Below, one piece after another: positions 37,477-47,877 of a stretch of DNA of 64,000 nt; within the stretch, counting starts at the first letter, position 1, and the number at the start of each line of letters is the position of its first letter. The notes under the pieces were generated by a model. It saw nothing but the letters and a program-made list of their open reading frames with translations. It was not told the DNA's origin and did no database searches. The translations under genes were made by a program, and so were the position numbers. Source of the DNA: Mariprofundus sp. EBB-1 (GTDB taxonomy: Bacteria > Pseudomonadota > Zetaproteobacteria > Mariprofundales > Mariprofundaceae); the NCBI RefSeq assembly GCF_003665155.1, contig NZ_RCFQ01000006.1, positions 43,843 through 107,842 on the forward strand, given 5' to 3'.

Positions 37477-38001
37477 TTAAGAAGCAAGAACGCGGTGTAA
37501 ACCGGCCAACTTCGAACGCAACGAATAATCTATTTTACGGTCACCAATCCGGACAACCATGCCACCAAGGATAGCTTTATCCTGAGTTACGCTTACACGC
37601 ACTTTTTTGCCTGTTGTATCTTCTAAAGCTTTGGTCAACTTATCTGCTATAGCTTTATTAAGCTTAGCAGCAACAGTGACTTCCGCATCAATTTCACTTT
37701 CAGCCAAACGAATCATCTCTTCAACGAGAGCTGAAATCTCAGGCAACAGAGAAAGCTTTTCACGCTCGGCCAGCACTGCCAGTAAGCGTTCAACTTCCGG
37801 TGCTATCTTTTCACCAACAGCGGTAACGACAACGTCCTGTTTCAGTGAAGCAGGGTATTCTGGTGAAGCGACCACTTCAGACACTTCATCCAGAGCAACT
37901 ATAGTAGCTGCCTTAGCAAGGTCTTCCCGCAAATTGACACCTTCGCCAATCAATTCAAACAGGGCGACCGCGTAACGACGGGATATTTGTGTGGTACTCA
38001 T
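37477..38001 (-). CDS. atpH: ATP synthase F1 delta subunit
   Basis: A 174-residue peripheral-stalk subunit (OSCP homologue). It starts RRYAVALFEL and ends LGGMVVRIGDRKIDYSLRSKL (shortened), both typical. Its ATG overlaps the atpF stop by four bases. Confidence 0.95.
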   Translation of the reverse strand: MSTTQISRRYAVALFELIGEGVNLREDLAKAATIVALDEVSEVVASPEYPASLKQDVVVTAVGEKIAPEVERLLAVLAEREKLSLLPEISALVEEMIRLAESEIDAEVTVAAKLNKAIADKLTKALEDTTGKKVRVSVTQDKAILGGMVVRIGDRKIDYSLRSKLAGLHRVLAS

Positions 38002-38480
38002 GCGTTACCAAAACCCTTATTGACAATACCTTCTATCAACTTGGTATGGCGTGATGCATCAAGCTCTGCCTCTACAACCTGTTCAGCAGCAAGCATGGCA
38101 ATATCAGCAACTTCGGCGCGCAGTGTCTGTCTGGCACGATTAAGTTCAGCGCCTACTTCTTCACGAGCAGAGTCAATAATTGCTTCAGCTTCAGTACGTG
38201 CTCTGGTGACTGATTCTTCACCTAGTTCTGCAGCACGCTTTTCAGCAGCAGCGATAATCTCTACAGCTTTTGCACGCGCCTCATTCAATTGCTCAGCAAT
38301 TTCAGCTTGTGCTTTTGCAAAGGCTTCTTTACCAGCATCTGCAGCAGCCAAACCTTCAGCAATTTTGTTAGAACGCGCTTCCATCAATTCGGCCATTGGA
38401 CCGTACAGGTACTTCCTCATCAGGAAAACCAATGTCAGGAAAACAACAATCTGACCAATAAATGTCAGGTCTAAACTCAT
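37998..38480 (-). CDS. atpF: ATP synthase Fo b subunit
   Basis: A 160-residue stator subunit: one N-terminal membrane helix (FIGQIVVFLTLVFLMRKYL) followed by a long charged, Ala/Glu-rich helix forming a coiled-coil dimer. Only one b gene is present, so the stalk is a homodimer. Confidence 0.95.
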   Translation of the reverse strand: MSLDLTFIGQIVVFLTLVFLMRKYLYGPMAELMEARSNKIAEGLAAADAGKEAFAKAQAEIAEQLNEARAKAVEIIAAAEKRAAELGEESVTRARTEAEAIIDSAREEVGAELNRARQTLRAEVADIAMLAAEQVVEAELDASRHTKLIEGIVNKGFGNA

Positions 38481-38526
38481 ATGACCTCCTCTTTAATCAT
38501 TAATTCTTTCAGCAGTTCTTTTACAA

Positions 38527-38781
38527 TCAGCCCAAGAACGGGTTAGCGAACAAGAACCACAGAGCGAATGCCATGATGATGAAAGGGAAAGACTCCATCA
38601 GACCAGCGAAGATAAACATGTTGAACATCAACTGAGGGCGCATTTCTGGCTGACGAGAAATACCTTCTAGTGCTTTTGAACAGATGAGGCCCCAACCGAT
38701 TGCAGAACCCAGTCCTGCGGCAGCGAGAATAACACCAACCGAAATTGCAGTTGCAGCTGTAATAATAATATTTGCGTCCAT
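38527..38781 (-). CDS. atpE: ATP synthase Fo c subunit
   Basis: An 84-residue proteolipid that forms the rotor ring: two helices with the RQPE loop between them and the ion-binding Glu in FAGLMESFPF. The Na+ ligand Gln of sodium-type rings is replaced by Trp (AIGWG) and the sodium-type Tyr is absent, so proton use is expected (inference). Confidence 0.96.
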   Translation of the reverse strand: MDANIIITAATAISVGVILAAAGLGSAIGWGLICSKALEGISRQPEMRPQLMFNMFIFAGLMESFPFIIMAFALWFLFANPFLG

Positions 38782-38831
38782 TTTATGTACTCCTTTCCTT
38801 TATATTTTAATATAGTGCTTTGAAAAACTTA

Positions 38832-39656
38832 TCAGTGTTCTACTGGTTGATGTGCTATGGATAGATACACCACCGTCAGAATCATGAAGATGAATGCCTG
38901 CAAGAGACCAATGAACAGATGGAACGCAGTCCAGGCAAGACCAACAAAGAAACCTGCCGCCATACCCACTGCACCACCACCCAATAGCAGGAATGCAATC
39001 AACAGGAAGATAACCTCACCGGCAAACATGTTACCGAACAGACGGAAGGAAAGACTCAACGGCTTAGCCACTTCCTCAACCACTTTCAAAATCAAGTTGA
39101 TCGGCATAACAAACGGCTTAAGATAGATCGGAACTAAACTTGTAAAAGGCTCCATCACCAACTCTTTCATAAAATGAACCGGCTTGAGCTTGAACTCATA
39201 ATAAAGCACCAACACAAATACCGAGACAGCCATTGCTGCTGGTAAATTAAGATCATTAGTAGGTACAGGACGGAAGTGCTCTACACCAAACAGGTGGGCC
39301 ACATTACCAAGCAAGAAGGCTGGCAAAATATCGATCGTATTCACAAGTGCGATAAAAACAAATACAGTAAACGCAAGTGGTGCAATCAATGGATTATGTA
39401 CAGGAAAGTTATCTTTAACTGTCTGATCAATAAACCCAACCACAGATTCCATGAAGTTCTGCGCGCCAGTCGGCACACCCTCAACCAAACGATTTTTCAA
39501 CCACAAAGCAAAGATAAACAGCCCTGCAGCCACAATAATTGAAACCAACATTGTATCGAGATGGATTTGCATAAATGGATTGGACTCATCAATTTTCAGC
39601 GTCCAATATTGAAGATGTCCAGCAATGCCGCCTTCACCATGACTTGTTTCAGCCAA
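38832..39656 (-). CDS. atpB: ATP synthase Fo a subunit
   Basis: About 274 residues with five or six membrane helices. The essential Arg is in SLSFRLFGNMFAGE and the C-terminus has GLLQAFIFMILTVVYLSIA. It forms the proton half-channels against the c-ring. I chose the TTG at 39656 because AAGGGAG lies six bases upstream; a TTG at 39683 would add nine residues but has no Shine-Dalgarno. Confidence 0.95.
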   Translation of the reverse strand: MAETSHGEGGIAGHLQYWTLKIDESNPFMQIHLDTMLVSIIVAAGLFIFALWLKNRLVEGVPTGAQNFMESVVGFIDQTVKDNFPVHNPLIAPLAFTVFVFIALVNTIDILPAFLLGNVAHLFGVEHFRPVPTNDLNLPAAMAVSVFVLVLYYEFKLKPVHFMKELVMEPFTSLVPIYLKPFVMPINLILKVVEEVAKPLSLSFRLFGNMFAGEVIFLLIAFLLLGGGAVGMAAGFFVGLAWTAFHLFIGLLQAFIFMILTVVYLSIAHQPVEH

Positions 39657-39716
39657 ACCGGTCTCCCTTAAACTCTTTTTCAACGACCAGACTACCTCTG
39701 ATCGAATTCATCTTTC

Positions 39717-40124
39717 TCAAATCGATTCTTTTCGCAAATCAATCAAGGCAATCATATAAACCAACACTTGCGCCACAAACATTCCAGCCGCAATCACCAT
39801 GAGATGCAAGGCAATCAAATGACCCAATAACAAGCCTGCTATCAGAATCACGAAGCGCATTGCAGCTCCGGCATATATGGAACGCTGAATCGCTTCCACA
39901 CTCAATTCACTAGCCTGATTCAGCCTGCGAGCCAGTAGCCACGCATTCATAATCATCAGCAACACACCATAAACAAAAGCAGCTGCAAATGCGGCATAAC
40001 CTAACACTAGCAAAACCAAACAACCGAGGATTCCCGCCATAACCTGCATGCGAATAATTCGCGACAGTGCAGTTAAATTTTCCAGAGCTTTAACTCCCCA
40101 GTAAACTGATAAGATGCTGTACAA
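39717..40124 (-). CDS. atpI: ATP synthase subunit I (AtpI-like)
   Basis: About 135 residues with four membrane helices (AGILGCLVLLVLGYAAFAAA; FVYGVLLMIMNAWLLARRL; AMRFVILIAGLLLG; LMVIAAGMFVAQVLVYMIAL). It sits first in the atp operon, where AtpI helps assemble the c-ring. The start is uncertain: the frame opens with TTG at 40124, and the first ATG is 25 codons in. Confidence 0.8.
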   Translation of the reverse strand: MYSILSVYWGVKALENLTALSRIIRMQVMAGILGCLVLLVLGYAAFAAAFVYGVLLMIMNAWLLARRLNQASELSVEAIQRSIYAGAAMRFVILIAGLLLGHLIALHLMVIAAGMFVAQVLVYMIALIDLRKESI

Positions 40125-40194
40125 CGAATGCTGTAAGCCCCCTACCCCTCAATTTTCGAAGCGGATTTTAGCGTCACCCCAGCCTCGTGACAAG

Positions 40195-40224
40195 TATATA
40201 TTTTCTATTCACCATCTTTGCCAA
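40195..40224 (-). promoter_or_regulatory. Candidate atp operon promoter
   Basis: On the minus strand: TTGGCA (40224-40219), an 18-base spacer, and TATATA (40200-40195), about 70 bases before the first possible atpI start. It lies in the 131-base gap after nuoN. Confidence 0.5.
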
Positions 40225-40255
40225 TCTTTTCTTGCATACAAATATTAAAACTTCT

Positions 40256-41719
40256 TTAAATTAATCCTACGACAGCCGCCTTACATGCATCCATCAAAGG
40301 ATCCGGATATAGACCCAGCGCAACAATCGCAACGGCTGTAATAGCAACAGTGGCCTGCATTACACGACTCTCTGTAAATTCAAATGTCACACGTGCTTCG
40401 TCAAAGTAGATGTATTTAACCACGCGAATATAATAAAAGGCACCAACAGCTGAAAACAGCAGTGCGTACAGCACTAAATAAACATGACCTGCTTCGATCG
40501 CTGCAATAAATACTGCATATTTTGCCCAGAAACCGGCCAGGAATGGAATACCGCCCAATGAAAAGAGGAACAATCCCATAGCAAGTGCATAACCGGGGCG
40601 TACTTTTGAGAGGCCTGCAAAATCATCCAGCAGTTCTCCTTGAATACCTTCTCGGCGCATCAATATAATAATGGCGAATATACCAAGCGTCATCACCATA
40701 TAGATGGACAGATAAACCAGGATACCAGCATAACCATCAGCGTTACCAGCAATCACACCCAGAACTACAAAGCCAACATGACCAACTGTTGAATAGGCCA
40801 GCATACGTTTGATATTGCGTTGCGCAATCGCAGCCAGATTACCTATAGCCATAGTCAATATCGCCATACCAGTCAGGATTGTCATATATTCAGTCTGCAT
40901 CGCTGGAAGAGCATCAACCGCAACACGAACAATCACAACAAATCCAGCCACTTTAGGGGCAACAGACATAAACGCAGTGATTGGCGTTGGCGCACCTTCA
41001 TAAGCATCCGGTGTCCACATGTGGAATGGCGCCATGGACACTTTAAAGGCAAGACCAGCCAGTAAAAACACCAAACCGAGTAACACAGCCGGATCAGAAG
41101 CATTGCCTGTCGCATGGAGTGCTGCACCAACGTCAGAATAATCGAAACTGCCACTTACTCCATACAGGAAGGTGATACCGTACAACAACATACCAGATGA
41201 CAATGCACCAAGAATGAAATATTTCAGTGCCGCTTCGTTTGAGCGCAAGACTTCACGCTGGTAACCCACCAGCACATAAGTACATAGAGCCATAAGCTCC
41301 ATACCAAGATAGAGAATAATGAAGTTGGTTGCTGAAATCATCAGCATCATGCCCAACATAGCAAACAACATCAGCACATAATATTCACCGACATGATTTT
41401 CATCCTTCATATAATCAATGGAGATGAGTATCGAGATTGCTGTTGCTGCAAAAAGGAGCAACTTGGAGAATGCAGCAAACGGATCAAACACGAAGAAACC
41501 GTAAAATGCTTCGATACTACCGACCGGATACAATTGAATGGTTGCAATAGCCGCGACAACAATCGTTATCACTGCCATATATGCAGTCCAAATTTTATTC
41601 TCTTTCGAGATAAACAGATCCACCAGCAGCAAGGTCATCGCCAGCACAGCTACAATCATTTCAGGCAGCAGCGTGATCAGATGATCAGGGAACGGGAAAG
41701 GGAATGTCACATTAGCCAT
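40256..41719 (-). CDS. nuoN: NADH-quinone oxidoreductase subunit N
   Basis: A 487-residue antiporter-like membrane subunit of complex I with about 14 helices. The conserved Glu in LGMELMALCTYVLVGY and Lys residues in EAALKYFILGA and AFKVSMAPFHMWTPDAYEG (split) line the proton path. It is the last gene of the nuo operon. Confidence 0.96.
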   Translation of the reverse strand: MANVTFPFPFPDHLITLLPEMIVAVLAMTLLLVDLFISKENKIWTAYMAVITIVVAAIATIQLYPVGSIEAFYGFFVFDPFAAFSKLLLFAATAISILISIDYMKDENHVGEYYVLMLFAMLGMMLMISATNFIILYLGMELMALCTYVLVGYQREVLRSNEAALKYFILGALSSGMLLYGITFLYGVSGSFDYSDVGAALHATGNASDPAVLLGLVFLLAGLAFKVSMAPFHMWTPDAYEGAPTPITAFMSVAPKVAGFVVIVRVAVDALPAMQTEYMTILTGMAILTMAIGNLAAIAQRNIKRMLAYSTVGHVGFVVLGVIAGNADGYAGILVYLSIYMVMTLGIFAIIILMRREGIQGELLDDFAGLSKVRPGYALAMGLFLFSLGGIPFLAGFWAKYAVFIAAIEAGHVYLVLYALLFSAVGAFYYIRVVKYIYFDEARVTFEFTESRVMQATVAITAVAIVALGLYPDPLMDACKAAVVGLI

Positions 41720-41731
41720 GATTTACTTCCT

Positions 41732-43300
41732 TCAATGATGCGCTGCTTCGGCAGCAGGCATAGCCTGAAGCAGAGCCGCAGCGGCATCTAACTTAGATGT
41801 TGATACCTGATCAATCAGATGTGAAACGGATACGTGTAAGAGATCCAATACAGGAAGCGGATAAAATCCAATCCAGAGTGTCAGAATCATTAACGGTACA
41901 AAGTAGCCAAATTCACGGAAACTCATATCCTTCATGGTTTTAACACTGTCTTTCACCAGATCACCCATCACCACACGTTTATACATCCACAGCGTATAAC
42001 AGGCCGATAAAATGACGCTGGTTGCAGCAGCCACTGCTATCCACATGGCGGAAACACCAAGATGAGCCGGAGCCGCCTCAAACGTACCAATCAACACCAT
42101 GATTTCACCAACAAAGGCCGACGCGCCAGGCAGAGCAATGTTGGCCATACAGAAGAACAACATCACTGCGGCGAATACCGGCATCACATTGACAACACCA
42201 CCATAATCCCCGATCTCTCGTGTATGCAATCTATCATACATCACCCCGACACAGAGGAAGAGTGCAGCGGCAACAAAACCGTGTGAGATCATACCAATCA
42301 CCGCACCTTCAAGCGCGGCCTGGGTGAACATGAACGTACCCAGTGTTACAAACCCCATATGAGCGATCGATGAATACGCAATCAAGCGCTTCATATCTGT
42401 CTGCATCATTGCCACCAATGAGATGTAAACTATGGCGACAAGCGACAAGCCAACCATCAACGGAACAAAATATTGCGATGCATCAGGCAACATCGGCAGT
42501 GAGAAACGCAAGAAACCATACGCACCCATCTTCAACAGGATACCAGCCAGTATCACTGAACCCGCAGTCGGTGCTTCTGTATGTGCATCAGGCAACCATG
42601 TATGTACTGGCCACATCGGCACCTTCACTGCAAACGCAATAAAGAACGCAATCCAAATCCAGAACTGCCATGTGAAGTCAAACGGATAATCCATGAAAGC
42701 CAATAGACTGAATGTGTGACCAGCCTTGAAATACATCGCCAGCACAGCAATCAACATCAACAAAGAACCAGCCAGCGTGTACAGGAAGAACTTGATTGTA
42801 GCATAGACACGGTTCTTACCGCCCCAGATACCAATAATAAGATACATTGGAATCAGCATCGCTTCCCAGAAGAAATAGAACAGAATGGCATCAAGCGCAC
42901 TAAATACACCAATCAGCGTTGTTTCCAACACAAGAAATGCAATCATATACTCTTTTACACGGCTCTGAATACATGACCAGGCAGAGATGATACAAATAAC
43001 AGTTAACAGACTGGTTAGTACAATGAACGGCATGGAAATGCCATCAACACCCAGTTGATAGTTAACATTAAAAGCAGGTATCCAATGGTGGAACTCCTCA
43101 AACTGCATATGCGAAGTCGTCGAATCAAATTGCAGCACAAGAGGCAATGTCACTAAGAATGTCGCAACAGCAACAATCAAAGAGGCCCAGCGTACAGCGT
43201 TATCACCGCGTACAAATAACCAGATAATTAACGCACCCAAGGTTGGCAAAAAGATGCTCAGCGACAGGATCGGAAAGTCCAGAACGTTATGTAGCTCCAT
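41732..43300 (-). CDS. nuoM: NADH-quinone oxidoreductase subunit M
   Basis: A 522-residue proton-pumping subunit. FFFWEAMLIPMYLIIGIWGG carries the conserved Glu, and VKVPMWPVHTWLPDAHTEAP the conserved Lys and His. GGGGAG precedes the ATG. Confidence 0.97.
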   Translation of the reverse strand: MELHNVLDFPILSLSIFLPTLGALIIWLFVRGDNAVRWASLIVAVATFLVTLPLVLQFDSTTSHMQFEEFHHWIPAFNVNYQLGVDGISMPFIVLTSLLTVICIISAWSCIQSRVKEYMIAFLVLETTLIGVFSALDAILFYFFWEAMLIPMYLIIGIWGGKNRVYATIKFFLYTLAGSLLMLIAVLAMYFKAGHTFSLLAFMDYPFDFTWQFWIWIAFFIAFAVKVPMWPVHTWLPDAHTEAPTAGSVILAGILLKMGAYGFLRFSLPMLPDASQYFVPLMVGLSLVAIVYISLVAMMQTDMKRLIAYSSIAHMGFVTLGTFMFTQAALEGAVIGMISHGFVAAALFLCVGVMYDRLHTREIGDYGGVVNVMPVFAAVMLFFCMANIALPGASAFVGEIMVLIGTFEAAPAHLGVSAMWIAVAAATSVILSACYTLWMYKRVVMGDLVKDSVKTMKDMSFREFGYFVPLMILTLWIGFYPLPVLDLLHVSVSHLIDQVSTSKLDAAAALLQAMPAAEAAHH

Positions 43301-43315
43301 CGTCGTTCTCTCCCC

Positions 43316-45310
43316 TTAACCGTTTAGCAACAGATAGGTAAGGAATCCGAAGACACCTATAACCATCGCAAATGCATAATGAAATACCATACCAGTTTGC
43401 AACGCACGCATGCGCGCTGCACCGTCTTTAATCGAATCCACAATACCACGGTGAATGACACCCTTATCAATCATCGCAAGATCTCCGGATTTCCATAAGA
43501 AATTACCCAGACAACGAACCGGAGCAACGACATATTTATCGTAGAACTCATCCCAGTACCATTTATTCAGCAAGAATGTATAAACCGGCCCTGCTGCTTT
43601 AGCGAATTTGGCAGGCATGGCTGATTCACGGAAATACATCACATAAGCCAGACTAATGCCACCAACGGCCAACCAGAACGGCATACCCAACAGGAAGTGG
43701 AACATGCCATGTTCACCGTGCTCAGCCAACTCCATCAACGGGTTATGGGCATCCAATACAAACAGACTGGTACCGAAGAAGCCTTTAGCAATCTCAGGGT
43801 TAGCAATATCTAGGTACATCACACCCCACATACCCGAGAACACAGCGCCGAGAGCCAACACAATCAACGGAATCGTAATCACTTTTGGTGATTCGTGCAG
43901 ATGCGCCTTGGTTTCCGGTTCTACACGATCTGAGTTATGGAAAGTCAGGAAGAACATGCGGAAGGTATAGAAGGCAGTCATAAACACACCGGTCAACAAT
44001 GCGAAGCTCGCAAATGAACCCACCCAACCATATTCGGTAAACTCACGCATCATGGTTGCTTCGATAATGAGATCCTTGGAGAAGAAACCTGCAAATGGCG
44101 GAATTCCGGAAAGCGCCAGAGCAGCCAGTAACATTGTAATATAGGTAATCGGCATATATTTACGCAGCTGACCCATTTTACGAATATCTTGTTGCGCCAG
44201 AACAGCATGAATCACAGAACCGGCAGCCAAAAACAGCAGCGCTTTAAAATACGCATGCGTCATCAGATGAAAGATGCCGGCTGAATACGCAGATACACCA
44301 CAGGCAACAAACATGTAACCCAATTGCGAACAGGTTGAATAAGCAATGACCCGTTTGATATCATTCTGTACAAGGCCAATCGTTGCACACATCCAAGCAG
44401 TGACCGCTCCTACCACCACTACCGTAGCCAGAGCCACTTCTGAAAACTCAAACATTGGAGAGAGGCGAGCCACCATGAATACACCGGCAGTTACCATGGT
44501 TGCAGCATGAATCAGTGCGGAGATAGGTGTTGGACCTTCCATGGAATCAGGCAACCAGACATGTAGAGGTACCTGGCCGGATTTACCCATTGCTCCAATA
44601 AACAGTGCCAGACAGATAAATGTAATGGCTGAAAACTCCCAGCCCATAAAGCTGAGTGAAGCATGTTGCGCAAACAGTTCAGGCACCTTGGCAAAGACTA
44701 CTGAATATTCCACGCTGCCAAAGAAATACCACACACCTAACACACCGACGAGAAAGCCGAAATCACCAATACGATTCACAATAAAGGCCTTCAATGCTGC
44801 ATAGTTGGCCGACTCACGCTTGTACCAGAAACCAATCAACAGATATGAGAACAGTCCCACTGCTTCCCAGCCGAAGAACAGCGTGAAAAAGTTATTACCC
44901 ATAACCAGCACCAGCATGGAGAAGGTAAAGGCTGAAATATATGAAAAGAAACGTGAATACCCCGGATCTCCATGCATATAACCAATGGTATAAATATGCA
45001 CACATGCTGAAACGATCGTCACTGTGATCATCATAATGACGGTCAAGCGGTCAATCATCATACCTACAGGTACGACAAAATCACCAGCCAGCATCCAGGT
45101 CCAGAAATTGCCTTCAAATGAGGCCCCGGCCAATACCTGCGTGAAGATATGAATCGATAACAGCGCTGATAAAATCACTGATCCTGATGTTATTATATGT
45201 GACAGTTTCTCTTTTAAAGCCCAACCGAACAGACCAACCAGTAATGCCGCCAATAGCGGTAAAGCAGGTATCGCGAGTAGTTCAGTAGTATTCAATGCCG
45301 TTACTTCCAC
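43316..45310 (-). CDS. nuoL: NADH-quinone oxidoreductase subunit L
   Basis: A 664-residue antiporter-like subunit with the long C-terminal lateral helix. FFGWEAVGLFSYLLIGFWY and GKSGQVPLHVWLPDSMEGPT are the signatures. The start is GTG after GGGGGAG. Confidence 0.97.
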   Translation of the reverse strand: MEVTALNTTELLAIPALPLLAALLVGLFGWALKEKLSHIITSGSVILSALLSIHIFTQVLAGASFEGNFWTWMLAGDFVVPVGMMIDRLTVIMMITVTIVSACVHIYTIGYMHGDPGYSRFFSYISAFTFSMLVLVMGNNFFTLFFGWEAVGLFSYLLIGFWYKRESANYAALKAFIVNRIGDFGFLVGVLGVWYFFGSVEYSVVFAKVPELFAQHASLSFMGWEFSAITFICLALFIGAMGKSGQVPLHVWLPDSMEGPTPISALIHAATMVTAGVFMVARLSPMFEFSEVALATVVVVGAVTAWMCATIGLVQNDIKRVIAYSTCSQLGYMFVACGVSAYSAGIFHLMTHAYFKALLFLAAGSVIHAVLAQQDIRKMGQLRKYMPITYITMLLAALALSGIPPFAGFFSKDLIIEATMMREFTEYGWVGSFASFALLTGVFMTAFYTFRMFFLTFHNSDRVEPETKAHLHESPKVITIPLIVLALGAVFSGMWGVMYLDIANPEIAKGFFGTSLFVLDAHNPLMELAEHGEHGMFHFLLGMPFWLAVGGISLAYVMYFRESAMPAKFAKAAGPVYTFLLNKWYWDEFYDKYVVAPVRCLGNFLWKSGDLAMIDKGVIHRGIVDSIKDGAARMRALQTGMVFHYAFAMVIGVFGFLTYLLLNG

Positions 45311-45321
45311 TTTACTCCCCC

Positions 45322-45627
45322 TTAACCCTGCAACGTGTTGATGTCTTCAATTTCAATCGAACGACGTAGTCGATAGAAGCTCACCAGAATCGCCAAACCG
45401 ATTGCCACTTCACATGCAGCTACAGTTAACACGAAAAATACAAAAATCTGCCCCGATATGTCGTTCAAGAAGTGTGAAAAAGCCACCAGATTAATATTCA
45501 CAGCCAACAACATTAATTCGATACACATCAAAATTGCGATCACGTTTTTACGGTTTAGAAACAAGCCTATCACGCCGAGAGAGAACAACGCTGCGGCTAC
45601 AATGAGATATTCAGATAATCCGACCAT
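45322..45627 (-). CDS. nuoK: NADH-quinone oxidoreductase subunit K
   Basis: A 101-residue three-helix subunit with the conserved Glu residues in [11 protein letters not shown] and [13 protein letters not shown]. The ATG overlaps the nuoJ stop by one base. Confidence 0.96.
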   Translation of the reverse strand: MVGLSEYLIVAAALFSLGVIGLFLNRKNVIAILMCIELMLLAVNINLVAFSHFLNDISGQIFVFFVLTVAACEVAIGLAILVSFYRLRRSIEIEDINTLQG

Positions 45628-46211
45628 TACATACTCACCTTGCGCACACGATCTTCTCTGCGCACATTAACCTGCTTCGATATATTCTGATATTTCGCAT
45701 CTTTACGACCACGAATCGTTAATACAATCGCGCCGACCAATGCTACCAACAAAATAATCGCAGCAATTTCAAATCCCAATAGATACTTCGTATAAAGAAT
45801 CTGTCCGATTTCCTTGGTGTTATTCACATCCATCGCCAGATGCTCTGCAGTGGCTTTCGCACCCTCAGTAAACACCCCTGTCGTTGAAGCTGCGACAAAT
45901 TCAATCATCAGGATAACAGCAATCATGCCACCCAACGGTAAATACTGAAGAAAGTTATCGCGCATCTTGGATACATTGACTTCCAACATCATGATGGCAA
46001 ACATGAACAGTACCATCACTGCCCCGACATAAATCAATATCAGAATAATGCCCAGAAACTCAGCATCCAGCAGAAAGAACAGGCCGGCCGCATTAAAGAA
46101 ACAAAAAATCAGGAACATGACTGCATGCATGGTATTGCGAGACAACACCACACCAAGGCCAGCAAATATCGACAACCCGGCAAACAGATTAAAAAATGCG
46201 GTTTCGAGCAT
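45627..46211 (-). CDS. nuoJ: NADH-quinone oxidoreductase subunit J
   Basis: A 194-residue five-helix membrane subunit. [19 protein letters not shown] is the typical third helix next to the quinone-coupled hinge. Confidence 0.95.
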   Translation of the reverse strand: MLETAFFNLFAGLSIFAGLGVVLSRNTMHAVMFLIFCFFNAAGLFFLLDAEFLGIILILIYVGAVMVLFMFAIMMLEVNVSKMRDNFLQYLPLGGMIAVILMIEFVAASTTGVFTEGAKATAEHLAMDVNNTKEIGQILYTKYLLGFEIAAIILLVALVGAIVLTIRGRKDAKYQNISKQVNVRREDRVRKVSM

Positions 46212-46261
46212 TACGCCTCCCTAACGACTATAGAGCTTGTTGTTTTCATATCAGCCCCTGA

Positions 46262-46744
46262 TCAACTGTAACGTGCATCGGCAGCAAGATTCGCAGCGAT
46301 CTGTTTTTCATAACGATCTCCCACAGCCAATAACATTTTTTTATCATAATACAGTTCAGCACGCGTCTCAGTCGCATACTCAAATTCTTGCGTTTCCACA
46401 ATAGCATCAACCGGACACGCTTCCTGACAGAATCCGCAATAGATACATTTACTGAAATCGATGTCATAACGTGTCGTACGTCGAGATCCATCATCACGCT
46501 CTTCAGATTCAATTGTAATGGCCAAGGCAGGACAAACCACTTCACACAACTTACAGGCAATACAACGCTCTTCGCCGGATTCATAACGACGTAGTGCATG
46601 CAGGCCACGAAAGCGCGGTGATAGCGGTGTTTTTTCTTCCGGATATTCAACCGTAATCTTCTTTTTGAACATGTATCGACCTGTCACAGACAGACCAATC
46701 AACAGCTCCCAAAGAAACCACGTTTTAAATGCACGCTTCAGCAT
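46262..46744 (-). CDS. nuoI: NADH-quinone oxidoreductase subunit I
   Basis: A 160-residue peripheral-arm ferredoxin-like subunit with two 4Fe-4S motifs, [12 protein letters not shown] and [12 protein letters not shown] (N6a, N6b), and an N-terminal amphipathic segment. It passes electrons to NuoB. Confidence 0.97.
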   Translation of the reverse strand: MLKRAFKTWFLWELLIGLSVTGRYMFKKKITVEYPEEKTPLSPRFRGLHALRRYESGEERCIACKLCEVVCPALAITIESEERDDGSRRTTRYDIDFSKCIYCGFCQEACPVDAIVETQEFEYATETRAELYYDKKMLLAVGDRYEKQIAANLAADARYS

Positions 46745-46748
46745 ATCG

Positions 46749-47810
46749 TTACCTCCACGCTAGCCAGAAATCGATAATGCCGTCCAGACCAGGTGTGTAA
46801 ATAAACATACCAACGACAAAGATCCAACCCAATGTCCAAGGCAGGAATATTTTCCAACCCAGACGCATCATCTGGTCATAACGATAACGCGGGAATGTTG
46901 CACGGAACCAGATAAATACAAAGATCAGGAACGCAGTCTTACCCAACAACCAGACGGTGCCCGGAATAATATCCAGAGCCGGAATCGGTGCATACCAACC
47001 ACCCAGAAACAGAATGGATGTCAGCAAGCTGATCATAATCATGGCACCATATTCAGCCAGGGAGAATGTTGCGAACCACATACCTGAATACTCAGTATAA
47101 TAACCTGAAACCAGCTCTTCCGTTTCAGTCAGGTCGAATGGTGTACGGCCGGTTTCAGCACATCCGGAGATAAAGAACACGATCAACATCGGAAACAGTG
47201 GAATCATGTACCAGTGAAGAATACCGCCAGCCTGAGCATGTACGATGTCACTCAGGTTCAGAGAACCAGCCAGCATCATCACCGTTACCAGACCAAACCC
47301 CATAGATATTTCATATGAAATCATCTGACAAGTAGAACGAATCGAACCCATAATTGGATATTTGGAGTTGGATGCCCAACCAGCCATTAATACACCGTAA
47401 ACAGATAAGGATGAAATCGCCATCACATAAAGCAGACCAACATTCAGGTTCGAAATCGCCATAATATGTGGTGTTTCCCACACACCAAACAACGATGTTT
47501 CACCAAACGGCACGACAGCAAAAGCCACCAGAGCTGGCATCAGAGACAATAAAGGCGCTCCAATAAACAACATTTTATTCGCTCGAGCCGGAATAATTGT
47601 CTCTTTCAACACCAGTTTCAGTCCATCTGCCAAAGGCTGCAATAGACCAGCAGGACCTACACGGTTACAGCCCTTACGTACCTGAATCCAGCCGATAATA
47701 CGACGTTCGAAGTAGGTAATGTAAGCAACAGACAGTGCAATAGGTACTGCAATAGCAAGAATTTCCAGCGCCCAGATACCACCCTGAATCGCCATATCAA
47801 GACCACTCAT
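46749..47810 (-). CDS. nuoH: NADH-quinone oxidoreductase subunit H
   Basis: A 353-residue membrane subunit that forms the quinone tunnel. [32 protein letters not shown] (split) and [19 protein letters not shown] are signatures. Its Shine-Dalgarno lies in the loop of a hairpin (ACAGCAC-ATGGAG-GTGCTGT in the mRNA), inside an intergenic repeat. Confidence 0.97.
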   Translation of the reverse strand: MSGLDMAIQGGIWALEILAIAVPIALSVAYITYFERRIIGWIQVRKGCNRVGPAGLLQPLADGLKLVLKETIIPARANKMLFIGAPLLSLMPALVAFAVVPFGETSLFGVWETPHIMAISNLNVGLLYVMAISSLSVYGVLMAGWASNSKYPIMGSIRSTCQMISYEISMGFGLVTVMMLAGSLNLSDIVHAQAGGILHWYMIPLFPMLIVFFISGCAETGRTPFDLTETEELVSGYYTEYSGMWFATFSLAEYGAMIMISLLTSILFLGGWYAPIPALDIIPGTVWLLGKTAFLIFVFIWFRATFPRYRYDQMMRLGWKIFLPWTLGWIFVVGMFIYTPGLDGIIDFWLAWR

Positions 47811-47877
47811 ACAGCACCTCCATGTGCTGTCCCTTGCAGGCGTGCTAAAGCACGTTCAACAACTATCATGTATAGTG
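47811..47877 (-). repeat. Hairpin-bearing repeat at the nuoG-nuoH junction
   Basis: The 67-base gap is bounded by near copies of one motif: GGAGGGGCTGTATGA (nuoG end) and GGAGGTGCTGTATGA (nuoH Shine-Dalgarno and start). Inside, in the mRNA, are a GTGCTTTAGCAC hairpin and ACAGCAC-ATGGAG-GTGCTGT holding the Shine-Dalgarno. It is related to the tandem units at 51511-51672 (shared GCACATGGAGGTGC and GCTTTAGC). Confidence 0.75.

Noticed and set aside
37987..38454. Long plus-strand frame opposite atpF and atpH
   Set aside because: It is the antisense shadow of Ala/Glu-rich coding sequence, with a Ser/Ala-rich product and no start signals.
38527..38781. Sodium-type ATP synthase ring, suggested by Glu-Ser in the c subunit
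   Set aside because: The Gln and Tyr of the sodium site are missing, so proton use is the simpler reading.
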